Origin: Clostridia bacterium
Lineage (GTDB): Bacteria; Bacillota; Clostridia; Oscillospirales; Acutalibacteraceae
Assembly (NCBI GenBank): GCA_024404125.1
Contig: JAKSQL010000022.1
Span: 1-10,608 of the forward strand
Direction of reading: 5' to 3'
Length of the DNA: 10,608 bases
This document shows, piece after piece, positions 1-6,472 of this stretch. Position numbers and translations under genes: made by a program. Under the pieces are notes generated by a model that saw nothing but the letters and a program-made list of their open reading frames with translations, did not search any database and had not been told where the DNA came from. The stretch's first letter is position 1. The number at the start of each line of letters is the position of its first letter.

Positions 1-2
1 AG

Positions 3-413
3 TACATTGCAGGACAGTGTGTAAGTGACTGGGCAGTAGGAGTATACGGTGCATATATTTGCGGTATTTTTTGTATAATAGGTCACGTTTTTCCGCTTTT
101 CTTTGATTTTAAAGGCGGCAAAGGCGTTGCAACGGGTGTAGGCATATATGCCGTTTGCTGTCCTATTGCGATAGCGGTAGGTCTTTGTGTTTTTGCGGTT
201 TTACGTCTTATCACAAAGATAGTTTCGGTAAGTTCCATAGTTTCGGTAGTAGTTGTAGTTGTTCTTTCATTTTTGTTGCATAACGAATCGGCTTTGTTTT
301 GGCCGCAGATGTTATTCAGTTTGATTATCGGCTTAATTATTATTCTTAAACATTCCGATAATATTAAACGGCTTATTTCGGGTGAAGAAAAGAATTTCGG
401 ATTTAAGAGGTAG
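3..413 (+). CDS. plsY: Glycerol-3-phosphate acyltransferase PlsY, 5'-truncated
   Basis: PlsY is an integral membrane enzyme that transfers an acyl group from acyl-phosphate to sn-glycerol-3-phosphate, making lysophosphatidic acid, the first committed step of phospholipid synthesis in most Gram-positive bacteria. The window opens inside the gene; the readable part is 136 residues ending at a TAG, so roughly the first third of a ~200-residue protein is missing. Visible family motifs are GHVFPLFFDFKGGKGVAT (the central glycine-rich/acyl-phosphate loop) and the C-terminal HSDNIKRLISGEE. Between them lie strongly hydrophobic membrane stretches rich in Val, Ile and Leu. The stop is 5 bases before the gpsA start and the gpsA ribosome binding site overlaps the end of plsY, so the two are surely co-transcribed. 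They fit together: GpsA makes the substrate of PlsY. The promoter must lie outside the window. Confidence 0.95.
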   Translation, partial: YIAGQCVSDWAVGVYGAYICGIFCIIGHVFPLFFDFKGGKGVATGVGIYAVCCPIAIAVGLCVFAVLRLITKIVSVSSIVSVVVVVVLSFLLHNESALFWPQMLFSLIIGLIIILKHSDNIKRLISGEEKNFGFKR

Positions 414-418
414 CATTT

Positions 419-1402
419 ATGTCAAAGATTACGGTTTTAGGTTCAGGCGGTTGGGGCATGGCGCTCGCCATAACGGCAGAGTCTTGCGGTCACGAGGTAA
501 CCTTGTGGTCACCGTTTGAGAATGAAGTTGATATGCTTTTAAAAAAGCGTACCAACGAAAAACTTTTAAATGGGGTATTTTTGCCCGAAAGCATTAAAAT
601 TACAACCGACTTATCTTGTGTTAAAGGTTCGCTTATTACGATAATCGCAACACCCTCCATGGCGGTCGGCTCGGTTGCGGAAAAACTTGCAAACGAGAGC
701 GATTTCGGCATAGTGGTAAACGTTGCAAAGGGACTTGAAAAGGGAACTTTGCGCAGACTTTCGGAGGTTATAAAAGAAAAACTTCCGCAGAATAATATAG
801 TTGTTTTGTCCGGTCCTTCCCACGCGGAAGAGGTTGCAAGAAAGATACCCACTTCACTTGTTGCGGCATCTGACTGTATCTCGGCGGCGGAAATTGTGCA
901 GAGTGTACTCTCAAACGAGTTTTTGCGAATATATACCGCGGAAGATATTATAGGTGTTGAACTCGGCGGTGCGCTTAAAAACGTAATTGCCATATGCGCG
1001 GGTATATGTGACGGTTTGGGACTTGGCGATAACTCAAAAGCGGCGCTTATAACAAGGGGACTTGCCGAAATGGCGCGACTCGGTGTTGCATTAGGGGCAA
1101 GCGAGCGCACCTTTGCAGGTCTTACGGGTATAGGTGACTTGGTAGTAACCTGCACTTCAAGACATAGCCGTAACAACCGTTTCGGCAATATGGTAGGAAG
1201 CGGCACACCCGTTAAGCAGGCGCTTGAGGCAGTAGGAACGGTAGAGGGCTATTATGCGGCTCTTATGGCACACGAACTTTCAAAGAAATATAATATTGAA
1301 CTTCCGATAATAAACGAGTGCTATGCCATTCTTTATGAAAACCGTCCCGTTGATACGGTAGTAAAAGACCTTATGATGCGCCCTAAACACGCGGAAAACT
1401 GA
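419..1402 (+). CDS. gpsA: NAD(P)-dependent glycerol-3-phosphate dehydrogenase GpsA
   Basis: This cytoplasmic enzyme reduces dihydroxyacetone phosphate to sn-glycerol-3-phosphate, the backbone for phospholipids and the substrate of PlsY just upstream. The 327-residue length is normal. The N-terminal Rossmann dinucleotide loop is GSGGWGMALA (residues 8-17; the family usually has GAGSWGTA). NVAKGLE (101-107) contains the conserved active-site lysine K104. The catalytic block ELGGALKNV (181-189) has K187, followed by TGIGDLVVTC with D240 and the SRNNRFG substrate/cofactor loop (250-256). The start ATG at 419 is preceded at 405-410 by AAGAGG, which overlaps the plsY stop. No strong terminator follows; the next unit (rpmB) has its own promoter. 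Nothing suggests inactivation. Confidence 0.97.
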   Translation: MSKITVLGSGGWGMALAITAESCGHEVTLWSPFENEVDMLLKKRTNEKLLNGVFLPESIKITTDLSCVKGSLITIIATPSMAVGSVAEKLANESDFGIVVNVAKGLEKGTLRRLSEVIKEKLPQNNIVVLSGPSHAEEVARKIPTSLVAASDCISAAEIVQSVLSNEFLRIYTAEDIIGVELGGALKNVIAICAGICDGLGLGDNSKAALITRGLAEMARLGVALGASERTFAGLTGIGDLVVTCTSRHSRNNRFGNMVGSGTPVKQALEAVGTVEGYYAALMAHELSKKYNIELPIINECYAILYENRPVDTVVKDLMMRPKHAEN

Positions 1403-1408
1403 AAATTT

Positions 1409-1457
1409 GCATTTTTTTAAAAAAATGCTTGCATTATTGTTTGTTTTTTGGTATTAT
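1409..1457 (+). promoter_or_regulatory. rpmB promoter with A/T-tract palindrome upstream
   Basis: A -35 box TTGCAT (1429-1434) and a -10 box TATTAT (1452-1457) are separated by exactly 17 bp, a good sigma-A-type promoter for rpmB. Immediately upstream, touching the -35 box, is a perfect 20-bp palindrome GCATTTTTTTAAAAAAATGC (1409-1428). Its T7/A7 core sits where an UP element would contact the RNA polymerase alpha subunits. It could also act as a weak terminator for gpsA, but the stem is almost all A-T. The UP-element role is inference. Confidence 0.75.
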
Positions 1458-1471
1458 AGTATTTGCTATGT

Positions 1472-1489
1472 GACTGATAATTTTCAGTC
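1472..1489 (+). promoter_or_regulatory. Hairpin in the rpmB leader
   Basis: GACTGA (1472-1477) and TCAGTC (1484-1489) form a 6-bp stem with a 6-base loop in the short untranslated leader, about 7 bases downstream of the predicted transcription start and 8 bases before the ribosome binding site. It may stabilise the 5' end of the mRNA or take part in ribosomal-protein feedback. No known leader family is recognised. Confidence 0.4.
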
Positions 1490-1496
1490 CAATCTT

Positions 1497-1506
1497 AAAG
1501 GAGGTG
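1497..1506 (+). promoter_or_regulatory. rpmB ribosome binding site that fixes the start
   Basis: AAAGGAGGTG is a near-perfect Shine-Dalgarno sequence with 6 bases before the ATG at 1513. A GTG in the same frame at 1504 lies inside this site and so cannot be the start. Confidence 0.85.
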
Positions 1507-1512
1507 CAGACC

Positions 1513-1701
1513 ATGGCAAAATGTGATATCTGCAGTAAAGAAATTGCTTTCGGAATCAAGGTTTCTCACTCACACAGACGTTCCAACAGAACTTGGAAAC
1601 CTAACGTTAAAAGGGTTAAGGCGATAGTAAACGGTACTCCGTGTCATATAAATGCCTGCACCCGTTGCTTGCGTTCAGGCAAGGTCACCAGAGCAGACTG
1701 A
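1513..1701 (+). CDS. rpmB: 50S ribosomal protein L28, cysteine-containing form
   Basis: L28 is a small basic protein of the large ribosomal subunit. The 62-residue product starts MAKCDICSKE and carries the family landmarks SHSHRRSNRTWKPN (residues 18-31), KAIVNGTP and LRSGKVTRA near the C-terminus. The length equals that of the Bacillus protein. Cysteine pairs C4/C7 and C49/C52, with an extra C44, make this a C+ type L28 that probably binds one zinc ion. Zinc-dependent forms of ribosomal proteins often have zinc-free counterparts elsewhere in a genome, which cannot be checked here. The gene forms its own unit, with a promoter at 1429-1457 and a strong terminator at 1718-1753. The ATG at 1513 is preferred over the in-frame GTG at 1504 because the latter lies within the Shine-Dalgarno sequence. 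Confidence 0.96.
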   Translation: MAKCDICSKEIAFGIKVSHSHRRSNRTWKPNVKRVKAIVNGTPCHINACTRCLRSGKVTRAD

Positions 1702-1717
1702 TTACGAAACTTTGACT

Positions 1718-1753
1718 AGTCTCGAAAACTTATGTTTTCGGGACTTTTTCTTT
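1718..1753 (+). terminator. Rho-independent terminator of rpmB
   Basis: The stem AGTCTCGAAAAC / GTTTTCGGGACT (1718-1729 with 1734-1745) is 12 bp with one G-U pair, closed by a TTAT loop, and is followed by a T-rich tail (1745-1753). Confidence 0.9.
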
Positions 1754-1779
1754 ATTATACTTTTGGGTGTGGTTTTATA

Positions 1780-2433
1780 ATGATTAAGGCAGTTTTTTTC
1801 GATTTGGACGGTACGCTCGTAAATTCTCTTTACGATTTGGCACAGTCTAATAATTACGTCTTAAAAAAGCATAATTTTGAAGAAAAGCAACTTGACGAAT
1901 ACAATTACTTTGTAGGCAACGGTATACCTAAACTCATAGAGCGGACATTGCCCGAGGAAGCAAGAAATGATAAGACGGTAAATTTGCTTAAAGAGGAATT
2001 TTTAAACTATTACCGATTGCACTGTACCGATAAAACGTATGTTTATGACGGCATATTTGACCTTATAACCGCTTTAAAAGAAAAAGGAATAATAATAGCG
2101 GTTGTTACCAATAAAGCGCAGGAAATGGCGCAAATTATCGTTAAGCACTTTTTCGGTGACAGTTTTGATTTGATTATCGGAAAAAGTGAAAATACAAAGT
2201 TAAAACCCGACCCTTCTGCCGTAAATGCGGCAATGCAAAGTTTTAAGGTTAATCCGCGCGAGTGTATCTTTATAGGCGACTCAAATGTTGACGTAAAAAC
2301 CGCTCAAAACTGCGGCGCTGTGTCGGTAGGCGTTACTTGGGGATTTCGTACAAAAAAAGAACTTTGTGACGCGGGTGTCGAGTATGTTATAGAAAAGCCG
2401 AACGAACTGCTTAAGATAACAGAGGGTAAGTAA
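1780..2433 (+). CDS. HAD-superfamily phosphatase, phosphoglycolate phosphatase-like
   Basis: This is a cytoplasmic haloacid-dehalogenase-type hydrolase of 217 residues that probably dephosphorylates a small phosphometabolite. All four HAD motifs are present: DLDGT (8-12, nucleophile D8 and acid D10), the threonine in VVTNK (T110), the lysine in KLKPDP (K142) and the metal-binding IGDSNVD (165-171). The helical cap between motifs I and II, including FVGNGIPKLIERTL, resembles the Gph/PGP branch, but substrate specificity cannot be read from the sequence. I start at the ATG at 1780, directly before the conserved KAVFFDLDGT strand; an upstream in-frame start at 1732 would lie in the rpmB terminator. 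No strong promoter was found: TATTAT at 1753-1758 lacks a good -35. The TAA stop overlaps the next ATG by one base, so it is translationally coupled to the transporter. Confidence 0.88.
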   Translation: MIKAVFFDLDGTLVNSLYDLAQSNNYVLKKHNFEEKQLDEYNYFVGNGIPKLIERTLPEEARNDKTVNLLKEEFLNYYRLHCTDKTYVYDGIFDLITALKEKGIIIAVVTNKAQEMAQIIVKHFFGDSFDLIIGKSENTKLKPDPSAVNAAMQSFKVNPRECIFIGDSNVDVKTAQNCGAVSVGVTWGFRTKKELCDAGVEYVIEKPNELLKITEGK

Positions 2434-3605
2434 TGAATTTGAAGCAAACAAAACTTGCCTGCTATATAGGTTACATTGTTCAGGCAATAATTAATAACTT
2501 TCTGCCGATACTTTTTATAGTTTTTCAAACAAACCTCGACTTAACCTATGAACAGCTCGGCAGAATTGTATTTATTAACTTTTTTACACAGTTGCTATCC
2601 GATGCCGTAACCCCGTCTGTCGTCAAAAGAATAGGGTATAAGGGGTGCGCCGTATTATGCCATATATTCGTAACTACGGGACTCATAATGCTTACAGTCC
2701 TTACGGGCATTATGAGTAATACCTACCTTGCATTAATAATTTCGGTTGTTGTATATGCTTTTGGCAGCGGAATGATTGAAGTGGTGATAAGTCCGATAAT
2801 GGAACTTTTGCCTACTGAAAACAAGGCGAAAAATATGGCATTTTTACATTCTTTTTACTGTTGGGGACAAACATTTACAGTAGCCGTTACTACCTTTATG
2901 GTACTGCTTTTGGGATACGGTAATTGGCGCTTTATACCGCTCGTTTGGGCAATAGTACCCTTATTTAACACTGTGCTCTTTTTAAAAGTCACCGTAATAG
3001 AACCGAATGAGGTTAAAGGCAGTTTTTCAAACCGTAACTTTTTAAGTAAAGAGTTTATTTGCTTTATTATATTTATGATTTGTGCGGGTGCAAGCGAAAT
3101 TTCAATGGCAAGTTTTGCATCTGTTTTTGCTCAAAATGCATTAGGTGTTTCAAAACTTACGGGTGACTTGTTAGGCCCCTGCAGTTTTGCAGTATGTATG
3201 GGAATAGGAAGAGTGCTTTACGGCGCTTTTTCAGACAAAATTTCAATTAAAAAAGCACTTATTTTAAATAATATACTTTGTGTTATTTGCTATCTTACTG
3301 TTGCATTTACAAATATTAACTTTTTATCACTTGTGTTTTGCGCTTTGTGCGGATTTTCGGTAAGTCTTTTATGGCCCGGCACATACTCACTTGCCGCAAA
3401 ACGTTTTGGCGGCGGAAATACCGTAATGTTCAGTATATTTGCCCTTTGCGGTGACATAGGTTGTTCGGCAGGCCCTTGGCTTTTAGGATATATTGCAGAT
3501 GTTTCGGGCAGTCTTAAAAAAGGATTTGCCGTTTGTACGGTGTTTCCGCTTGTTATGATTTTAGCGGCGCTTACGCTTATAAAAGAAAAAGATTGCAAAG
3601 TTTGA
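2433..3605 (+). CDS. Major facilitator superfamily transporter
   Basis: This is a 390-residue polytopic membrane protein with about 12 hydrophobic segments in two halves, separated near residues 190-205 by a short polar linker (TVIEPNEVKGSFSNRN), the usual MFS plan. The cytoplasmic loop after the second segment (VVKRIGYKG) and its counterpart in the second half (GAFSDKISIKKA) match the MFS loop motif G-x3-D/R-R-x-G-[RK]. LHSFYCWGQ in the fifth segment is seen in sugar/multidrug branches of the family. The substrate cannot be assigned. A ribosome binding site AGAGGG precedes the ATG, which overlaps the HAD stop (TAATG); this coupling suggests that a transported compound and a phosphatase substrate may be linked, but that is inference only. 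The -35 box of the following gene lies within its last codons. Confidence 0.88.
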   Translation: MNLKQTKLACYIGYIVQAIINNFLPILFIVFQTNLDLTYEQLGRIVFINFFTQLLSDAVTPSVVKRIGYKGCAVLCHIFVTTGLIMLTVLTGIMSNTYLALIISVVVYAFGSGMIEVVISPIMELLPTENKAKNMAFLHSFYCWGQTFTVAVTTFMVLLLGYGNWRFIPLVWAIVPLFNTVLFLKVTVIEPNEVKGSFSNRNFLSKEFICFIIFMICAGASEISMASFASVFAQNALGVSKLTGDLLGPCSFAVCMGIGRVLYGAFSDKISIKKALILNNILCVICYLTVAFTNINFLSLVFCALCGFSVSLLWPGTYSLAAKRFGGGNTVMFSIFALCGDIGCSAGPWLLGYIADVSGSLKKGFAVCTVFPLVMILAALTLIKEKDCKV

Positions 3606-3621
3606 AAAAAACAGTTATAAT
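3593..3621 (+). promoter_or_regulatory. Promoter of the dCMP deaminase gene
   Basis: TTGCAA (3593-3598) and TATAAT (3616-3621) have an exact 17-bp spacer. The -35 lies inside the 3' end of the MFS gene. The predicted start of transcription near 3628 would leave a leader of only about 10-12 bases. Confidence 0.75.
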
Positions 3622-3626
3622 GTGTT

Positions 3627-3633
3627 AGAGGTG
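3627..3633 (+). promoter_or_regulatory. dCMP deaminase ribosome binding site that decides the start
   Basis: AGAGGTG lies 5 bases before the ATG at 3639. An in-frame GTG at 3633 overlaps this site and is therefore not the start. Confidence 0.7.
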
Positions 3634-3638
3634 TGAGT

Positions 3639-4115
3639 ATGAAAAGAAACGATTATCTTACTTGGGACGAATATTTTATGGGCATAGCCATTCTTTCCTC
3701 TATGCGCAGTAAAGACCCGTCTACTCAGGTCGGTGCCTGCATAGTCGATAGTGATAAAAAAATACTTTCGGTAGGGTATAACGGTATGCCGCACTGTTGT
3801 GACGATGACGAATACCCCTGGGATAAAAACCCCGGTCTTGACTCAAAGTATCTTTATGTGTGTCACGCGGAACTTAATGCAATACTTAATTCTCATAACG
3901 GCTCGGTTGCAGGCAGTACGGTATATACCACGCTGTTTCCGTGTAACGAGTGCGCAAAGGCGATTATTCAGTCCGGCATAGCGGAAGTCGTTTATATGTG
4001 CGATAAATATGCCGATACTGACGGTGTAAAGGCGTCTAAGCGAATGTTTGACAGTGCCGGAATAAAGTACAGACCGTACACCCCGTCAAAAAAGCAAGTA
4101 AATATCGAACTATAA
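3639..4115 (+). CDS. Deoxycytidylate (dCMP) deaminase
   Basis: This zinc enzyme deaminates dCMP to dUMP and thereby supplies the substrate of thymidylate synthase. The 158-residue protein has the zinc/proton-shuttle motif CHAELNA (H76, E78) and PCNEC (C102, C105), which together bind zinc. SVGYNGMPHCCDDDEYPW (44-61) matches the substrate loop of the human/T4-type dCMP deaminases, which are allosterically controlled by dCTP and dTTP. The tail after residue 145 is short and polar. Relatives in Bacillus are called ComEB; here there are no competence genes next to it, so a plain nucleotide-metabolism role is likelier. It has its own promoter, and no obvious terminator is seen before the tRNA promoter at 4125. 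Confidence 0.93.
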   Translation: MKRNDYLTWDEYFMGIAILSSMRSKDPSTQVGACIVDSDKKILSVGYNGMPHCCDDDEYPWDKNPGLDSKYLYVCHAELNAILNSHNGSVAGSTVYTTLFPCNECAKAIIQSGIAEVVYMCDKYADTDGVKASKRMFDSAGIKYRPYTPSKKQVNIEL

Positions 4116-4124
4116 AATTATTTC

Positions 4125-4153
4125 TTGACTTTAGCGGCTTATTATAATATAAT
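4125..4153 (+). promoter_or_regulatory. tRNA-Thr promoter
   Basis: TTGACT (4125-4130) and TATAAT (4148-4153) with a 17-bp spacer make a near-consensus strong promoter, about 18 bases upstream of the mature tRNA 5' end. It begins only 10 bases after the dCMP deaminase stop. Confidence 0.85.
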
Positions 4154-4170
4154 GTTTAAGTCGCCTAAAT

Positions 4171-4246
<76 letters not shown>

Positions 4247-4253
4247 TTAGAGG

Positions 4254-4299
4254 AAACCCCGAAAAGTCCCTATTTTAGAGGCTCTTCGGGGTTTGTTTT
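4254..4299 (+). terminator. Terminator of tRNA-Thr
   Basis: AAACCCCGAAAAG (4254-4266) pairs with CTCTTCGGGGTTT (4282-4294) with a single mismatch around a 15-base loop, followed by GTTTT. It is placed 8 bases after the CCA end. Confidence 0.88.
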
Positions 4300-4408
4300 A
4301 CATTATAGAATCACACATAAATTCATATGTTCATCAAGTAAGCGCTTTGTCTTCCTATGATATATGTTCTTTTAATTTTCTGAAAGTTTTATGAATACAT
4401 TTATTTTT

Positions 4409-4464
4409 AACTCTTAAGAATTTGATATATTTTATTTGAAAAAACTCTTAAAATATGTTATAAT
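4409..4464 (+). promoter_or_regulatory. Promoter of the first fic gene, with a direct repeat
   Basis: TTGAAA (4436-4441) and TATAAT (4459-4464) have a 17-bp spacer, and a TG one base before the -10 makes it an extended -10 promoter. The 9-bp direct repeat AACTCTTAA occurs at 4409-4417 and at 4443-4451, once upstream of the -35 and once within the spacer, 34 bp apart. The repeat could be a regulator site but is AT-rich and may be chance. The sequence between the tRNA terminator and this promoter (4300-4408) shows nothing recognisable. Confidence 0.7.
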
Positions 4465-4497
4465 AATAAAAGAAATTGCAGCAAAATAAATCGTTTA

Positions 4498-4504
4498 GGG
4501 AGGT
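4498..4504 (+). promoter_or_regulatory. Ribosome binding site that decides the first fic start
   Basis: GGGAGGT lies 4 bases before the ATG at 4509. A TTG in the same frame at 4476 has no such site and is rejected as the start. Confidence 0.8.
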
Positions 4505-4508
4505 ATTT

Positions 4509-5111
4509 ATGCTTACAAATAAATTGGGCCTTACTAACCCTTCAGACCTTGCTCGTGAGGAAGAACGCATCAGCAAAAAAAGGGCTTTGGAACTTTTTGA
4601 AAGCGGCTTTCTTGATAAACTCGAACCTGGTAAATTTGAATCACTTAAAGCAATACACAAATACCTTTTTGACGATATTTACGATTTTGCCGGTGAAGTA
4701 CGCACCGTAAATATTGCAAAAGGCAATTTCAGATTTGCACCGGTGATGTATCTGGAAGCTGCTTTAAATAACATTGATAAAATGCCACAGGATACTTTTG
4801 ACTTAATCGTTGAGAAGTATGTAGAGATGAATATCGCCCATCCGTTTAGAGAGGGTAATGGCAGAAGCACTCGCATTTGGCTTGACCTTATGTTTAAAAA
4901 GCAGCTTAAAAAAGTTGTTGATTGGAGTAGAGTTGACAAAGAAGACTATTTGCTTGCAATGGAGCGCAGTCCGATTAAGGATACGGAAATCAAGTATATA
5001 TTATCTGATGCCTTAACTGATGATATCGGTAGCCGTGAGGTTTATATGAAAGGCATAGATAACAGTTACTACTATGAGGGTTATGAGACCTTTAAAACCG
5101 AAGAATTATGA
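4509..5111 (+). CDS. fic: Fic-domain protein, class III-like (C-terminal inhibitory motif)
   Basis: This is a 200-residue single-domain Fic protein, probably an AMP transferase (adenylylating a target-protein hydroxyl with ATP). The catalytic motif is complete: HPFREGNGRSTR (111-122) with H111, the acidic E115 and the phosphate-binding GNGR. The flap hairpin that docks target proteins is seen as KGNFRFAP (71-78). Near the C-terminus, SYYYEG (186-191) fits the inhibitory signature [S/T]xxxE[G/N], with E190 as the glutamate that would block productive ATP binding. This places it with single-domain class III Fic proteins such as the Neisseria meningitidis one, which control themselves by oligomerisation. 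No small antitoxin ORF adjoins it, consistent with an internal inhibitor. The target is unknown; DNA gyrase is one known target of bacterial Fic proteins. It is monocistronic, with its own promoter and terminator. Start at ATG 4509. Confidence 0.92.
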   Translation: MLTNKLGLTNPSDLAREEERISKKRALELFESGFLDKLEPGKFESLKAIHKYLFDDIYDFAGEVRTVNIAKGNFRFAPVMYLEAALNNIDKMPQDTFDLIVEKYVEMNIAHPFREGNGRSTRIWLDLMFKKQLKKVVDWSRVDKEDYLLAMERSPIKDTEIKYILSDALTDDIGSREVYMKGIDNSYYYEGYETFKTEEL

Positions 5112-5116
5112 GCATT

Positions 5117-5156
5117 AAAAAATAAAGGTGAGGATTTTCCTCACCTTTATTTTTTT
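5117..5156. terminator. Terminator after the first fic gene, symmetric
   Basis: A perfect stem, AATAAAGGTGAGGA paired with TCCTCACCTTTATT with a 3-base TTT loop (centre near 5136), is flanked by an A-run on the left (5117-5122) and a T-run on the right (5150-5156). The T-run serves the fic gene on the plus strand; the A-run means it could stop transcription from either direction. Confidence 0.92.
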
Positions 5157-5187
5157 ACCTGACACTTTTTGATTAGCGGATATAATC

Positions 5188-5230
5188 TTGACAAAAGTGT
5201 ATAATAATATTATACTGATATAAACTGATA
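5188..5230 (+). promoter_or_regulatory. Promoter and operator-like palindrome of the second fic gene
   Basis: TTGACA (5188-5193, consensus) and TATACT (5211-5216) are separated by 17 bp. The 17-bp palindrome GTATAATAATATTATAC (5199-5215: 8-bp arms around a central A) fills the spacer and most of the -10 box, so a bound repressor would exclude polymerase. Around the start point the 7-bp repeat ACTGATA occurs twice (5214-5220 and 5224-5230), offset by 10 bp, about one helix turn. The promoter is clear; operator function is inferred. Confidence 0.75.
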
Positions 5231-5252
5231 CTTTATATTATCGGAGGGAATA

Positions 5253-6419
5253 ATGGATATTAAAAAGTTTACCGAAATTTTAACTAACAAAAATTTATAC
5301 CACTTTGAAAAGATGTCATATAAATACGGTAAAGACTTTGAGGCGTTTTTAGAGGACTTAAAAGATTTATATTATGAAAAATTACCGCTACTTGACGAAA
5401 ACGGCAATCATCTTGTATTTATCGGCTCTCATGCGAAACTGTCGCAAAACACGGTTAAATTGCTTCTTAAAAATAGGGATACGGGATACGGAATAAAGGC
5501 GGCGGAAGATGAAATCATTTCAACCTGTGCCATTGAAAGCATAGATTTTTCCCGTGATTCTGTACGCAATATTCTAAAAGGTTATGCACCTAAGACCGAG
5601 CAGGAAGACAGAATTATGGGACTTAAAAAGGGCTTTGAATTCATTTCAACCGACAACGCAATCACCGAAGAAAATCTTTACAAACTCTATATGATGACGG
5701 TCGGCGAATTTTTGCCCGAAGAAGACAAACTCATTGATGACAATTATTATAGGCACGATAAAGTTTTTGCCGTAAGCGACCATATCGAGCATACGGGAAT
5801 ACCTGCAGCCAAAGTTGCAACCTATATGAAACAACTTATTGAATTTATCAATAAAGATGATGACATAAACGACCTTTATAAAGCGGCTATTATTCATTTT
5901 TACTTTTGCTTTGTTCATCCTTATTTTGACGGCAATGGAAGAATGGCCCGTCTTTTGCACTTATGGTTTTTAATTCGCAAGGGTTATAAATCTGCTTTGT
6001 TTATCCCGTTTTCAAGCAAGATTGAAAAAACAAGGAAAAAATATTACGACTCATACACCACGATTGAAAATAACAAAAAGTACAGCGGTGTTCTTGATGT
6101 TACACCTTTTGTTCTGTACTTCACCGAAAATGTATATAACGAGATAACGGGGGAAGTTGTCGGAACTGATACTTTTGAAGTTTACGAAAATGCACTTTCG
6201 AGTGGCAAAATAACCGAAAAGGAAACAAAACTGTGGAAATTCGTGCTTTCTTTCTACGGTACGGGAGAGTTTTCAACCAAACAACTTGAAAAGGATTTCG
6301 GTAATGCCGCTTATGCGACAATCAGAGGCTTTGTTCTAAAATTTGAAGAACTTGGTCTTCTTTATTCCACCAAATACGGTGCAAGAATAAAATACAAAAT
6401 TGCAAATGACGGCAGATGA
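5253..6419 (+). CDS. Fic-domain protein, class II-like (N-terminal inhibitory motif), with C-terminal winged helix
   Basis: This is a 388-residue Fic/DOC protein of the long type. The order of parts is: an N-terminal helical region; a putative inhibitory helix around STCAIES (90-96) followed by IDFSRDSVRN; the Fic core with flap DDNYYRHDKVFAV (162-174) and catalytic motif HPYFDGNGRMAR (222-233; H222, D226); and a C-terminal winged-helix-like segment (about 320-385). The inhibitory signature is usually [S/T]xxxE[G/N]; here TCAIES (91-96) keeps the threonine and E95 but has serine where Gly/Asn is expected, so inhibition may be altered. The winged helix suggests DNA binding or substrate selection. 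Length and layout differ from the Fic protein just upstream, so this is not a duplication of it. The ATG has a good GGAGGG (5243-5248) ribosome binding site. The gene has its own promoter and terminator. Target and activity (AMPylation or other) are unknown. Confidence 0.9.
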   Translation: MDIKKFTEILTNKNLYHFEKMSYKYGKDFEAFLEDLKDLYYEKLPLLDENGNHLVFIGSHAKLSQNTVKLLLKNRDTGYGIKAAEDEIISTCAIESIDFSRDSVRNILKGYAPKTEQEDRIMGLKKGFEFISTDNAITEENLYKLYMMTVGEFLPEEDKLIDDNYYRHDKVFAVSDHIEHTGIPAAKVATYMKQLIEFINKDDDINDLYKAAIIHFYFCFVHPYFDGNGRMARLLHLWFLIRKGYKSALFIPFSSKIEKTRKKYYDSYTTIENNKKYSGVLDVTPFVLYFTENVYNEITGEVVGTDTFEVYENALSSGKITEKETKLWKFVLSFYGTGEFSTKQLEKDFGNAAYATIRGFVLKFEELGLLYSTKYGARIKYKIANDGR

Positions 6420-6472
6420 AAATCAACTTTATATCGACTCTTAAAAATTAAAATTATTAAAACCGTAAAAAA

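Noticed and set aside
490..1206. Long minus-strand open frame inside gpsA
   Set aside because: It is a serine/proline-rich mirror of a clearly conserved gene, with no ribosome binding site or family resemblance. The minus-strand frames in spoIVA and in the fic genes were dismissed for the same reason.
1732..1779. N-terminal hydrophobic extension of the HAD phosphatase
   Set aside because: It would begin inside the rpmB terminator hairpin, and the family normally starts directly before the KAVFFDLDGT strand.
4247..4508. Riboswitch or CRISPR-like structure upstream of the fic pair
   Set aside because: Only a terminator, a promoter and one 9-bp repeat were found; there is no regular repeat-spacer pattern and no recognisable aptamer.
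4476..5111. Longer form of the short Fic protein from a TTG at 4476
   Set aside because: The TTG has no ribosome binding site and lies near the expected transcript start; the ATG at 4509 has a strong GGGAGGT at the right distance.
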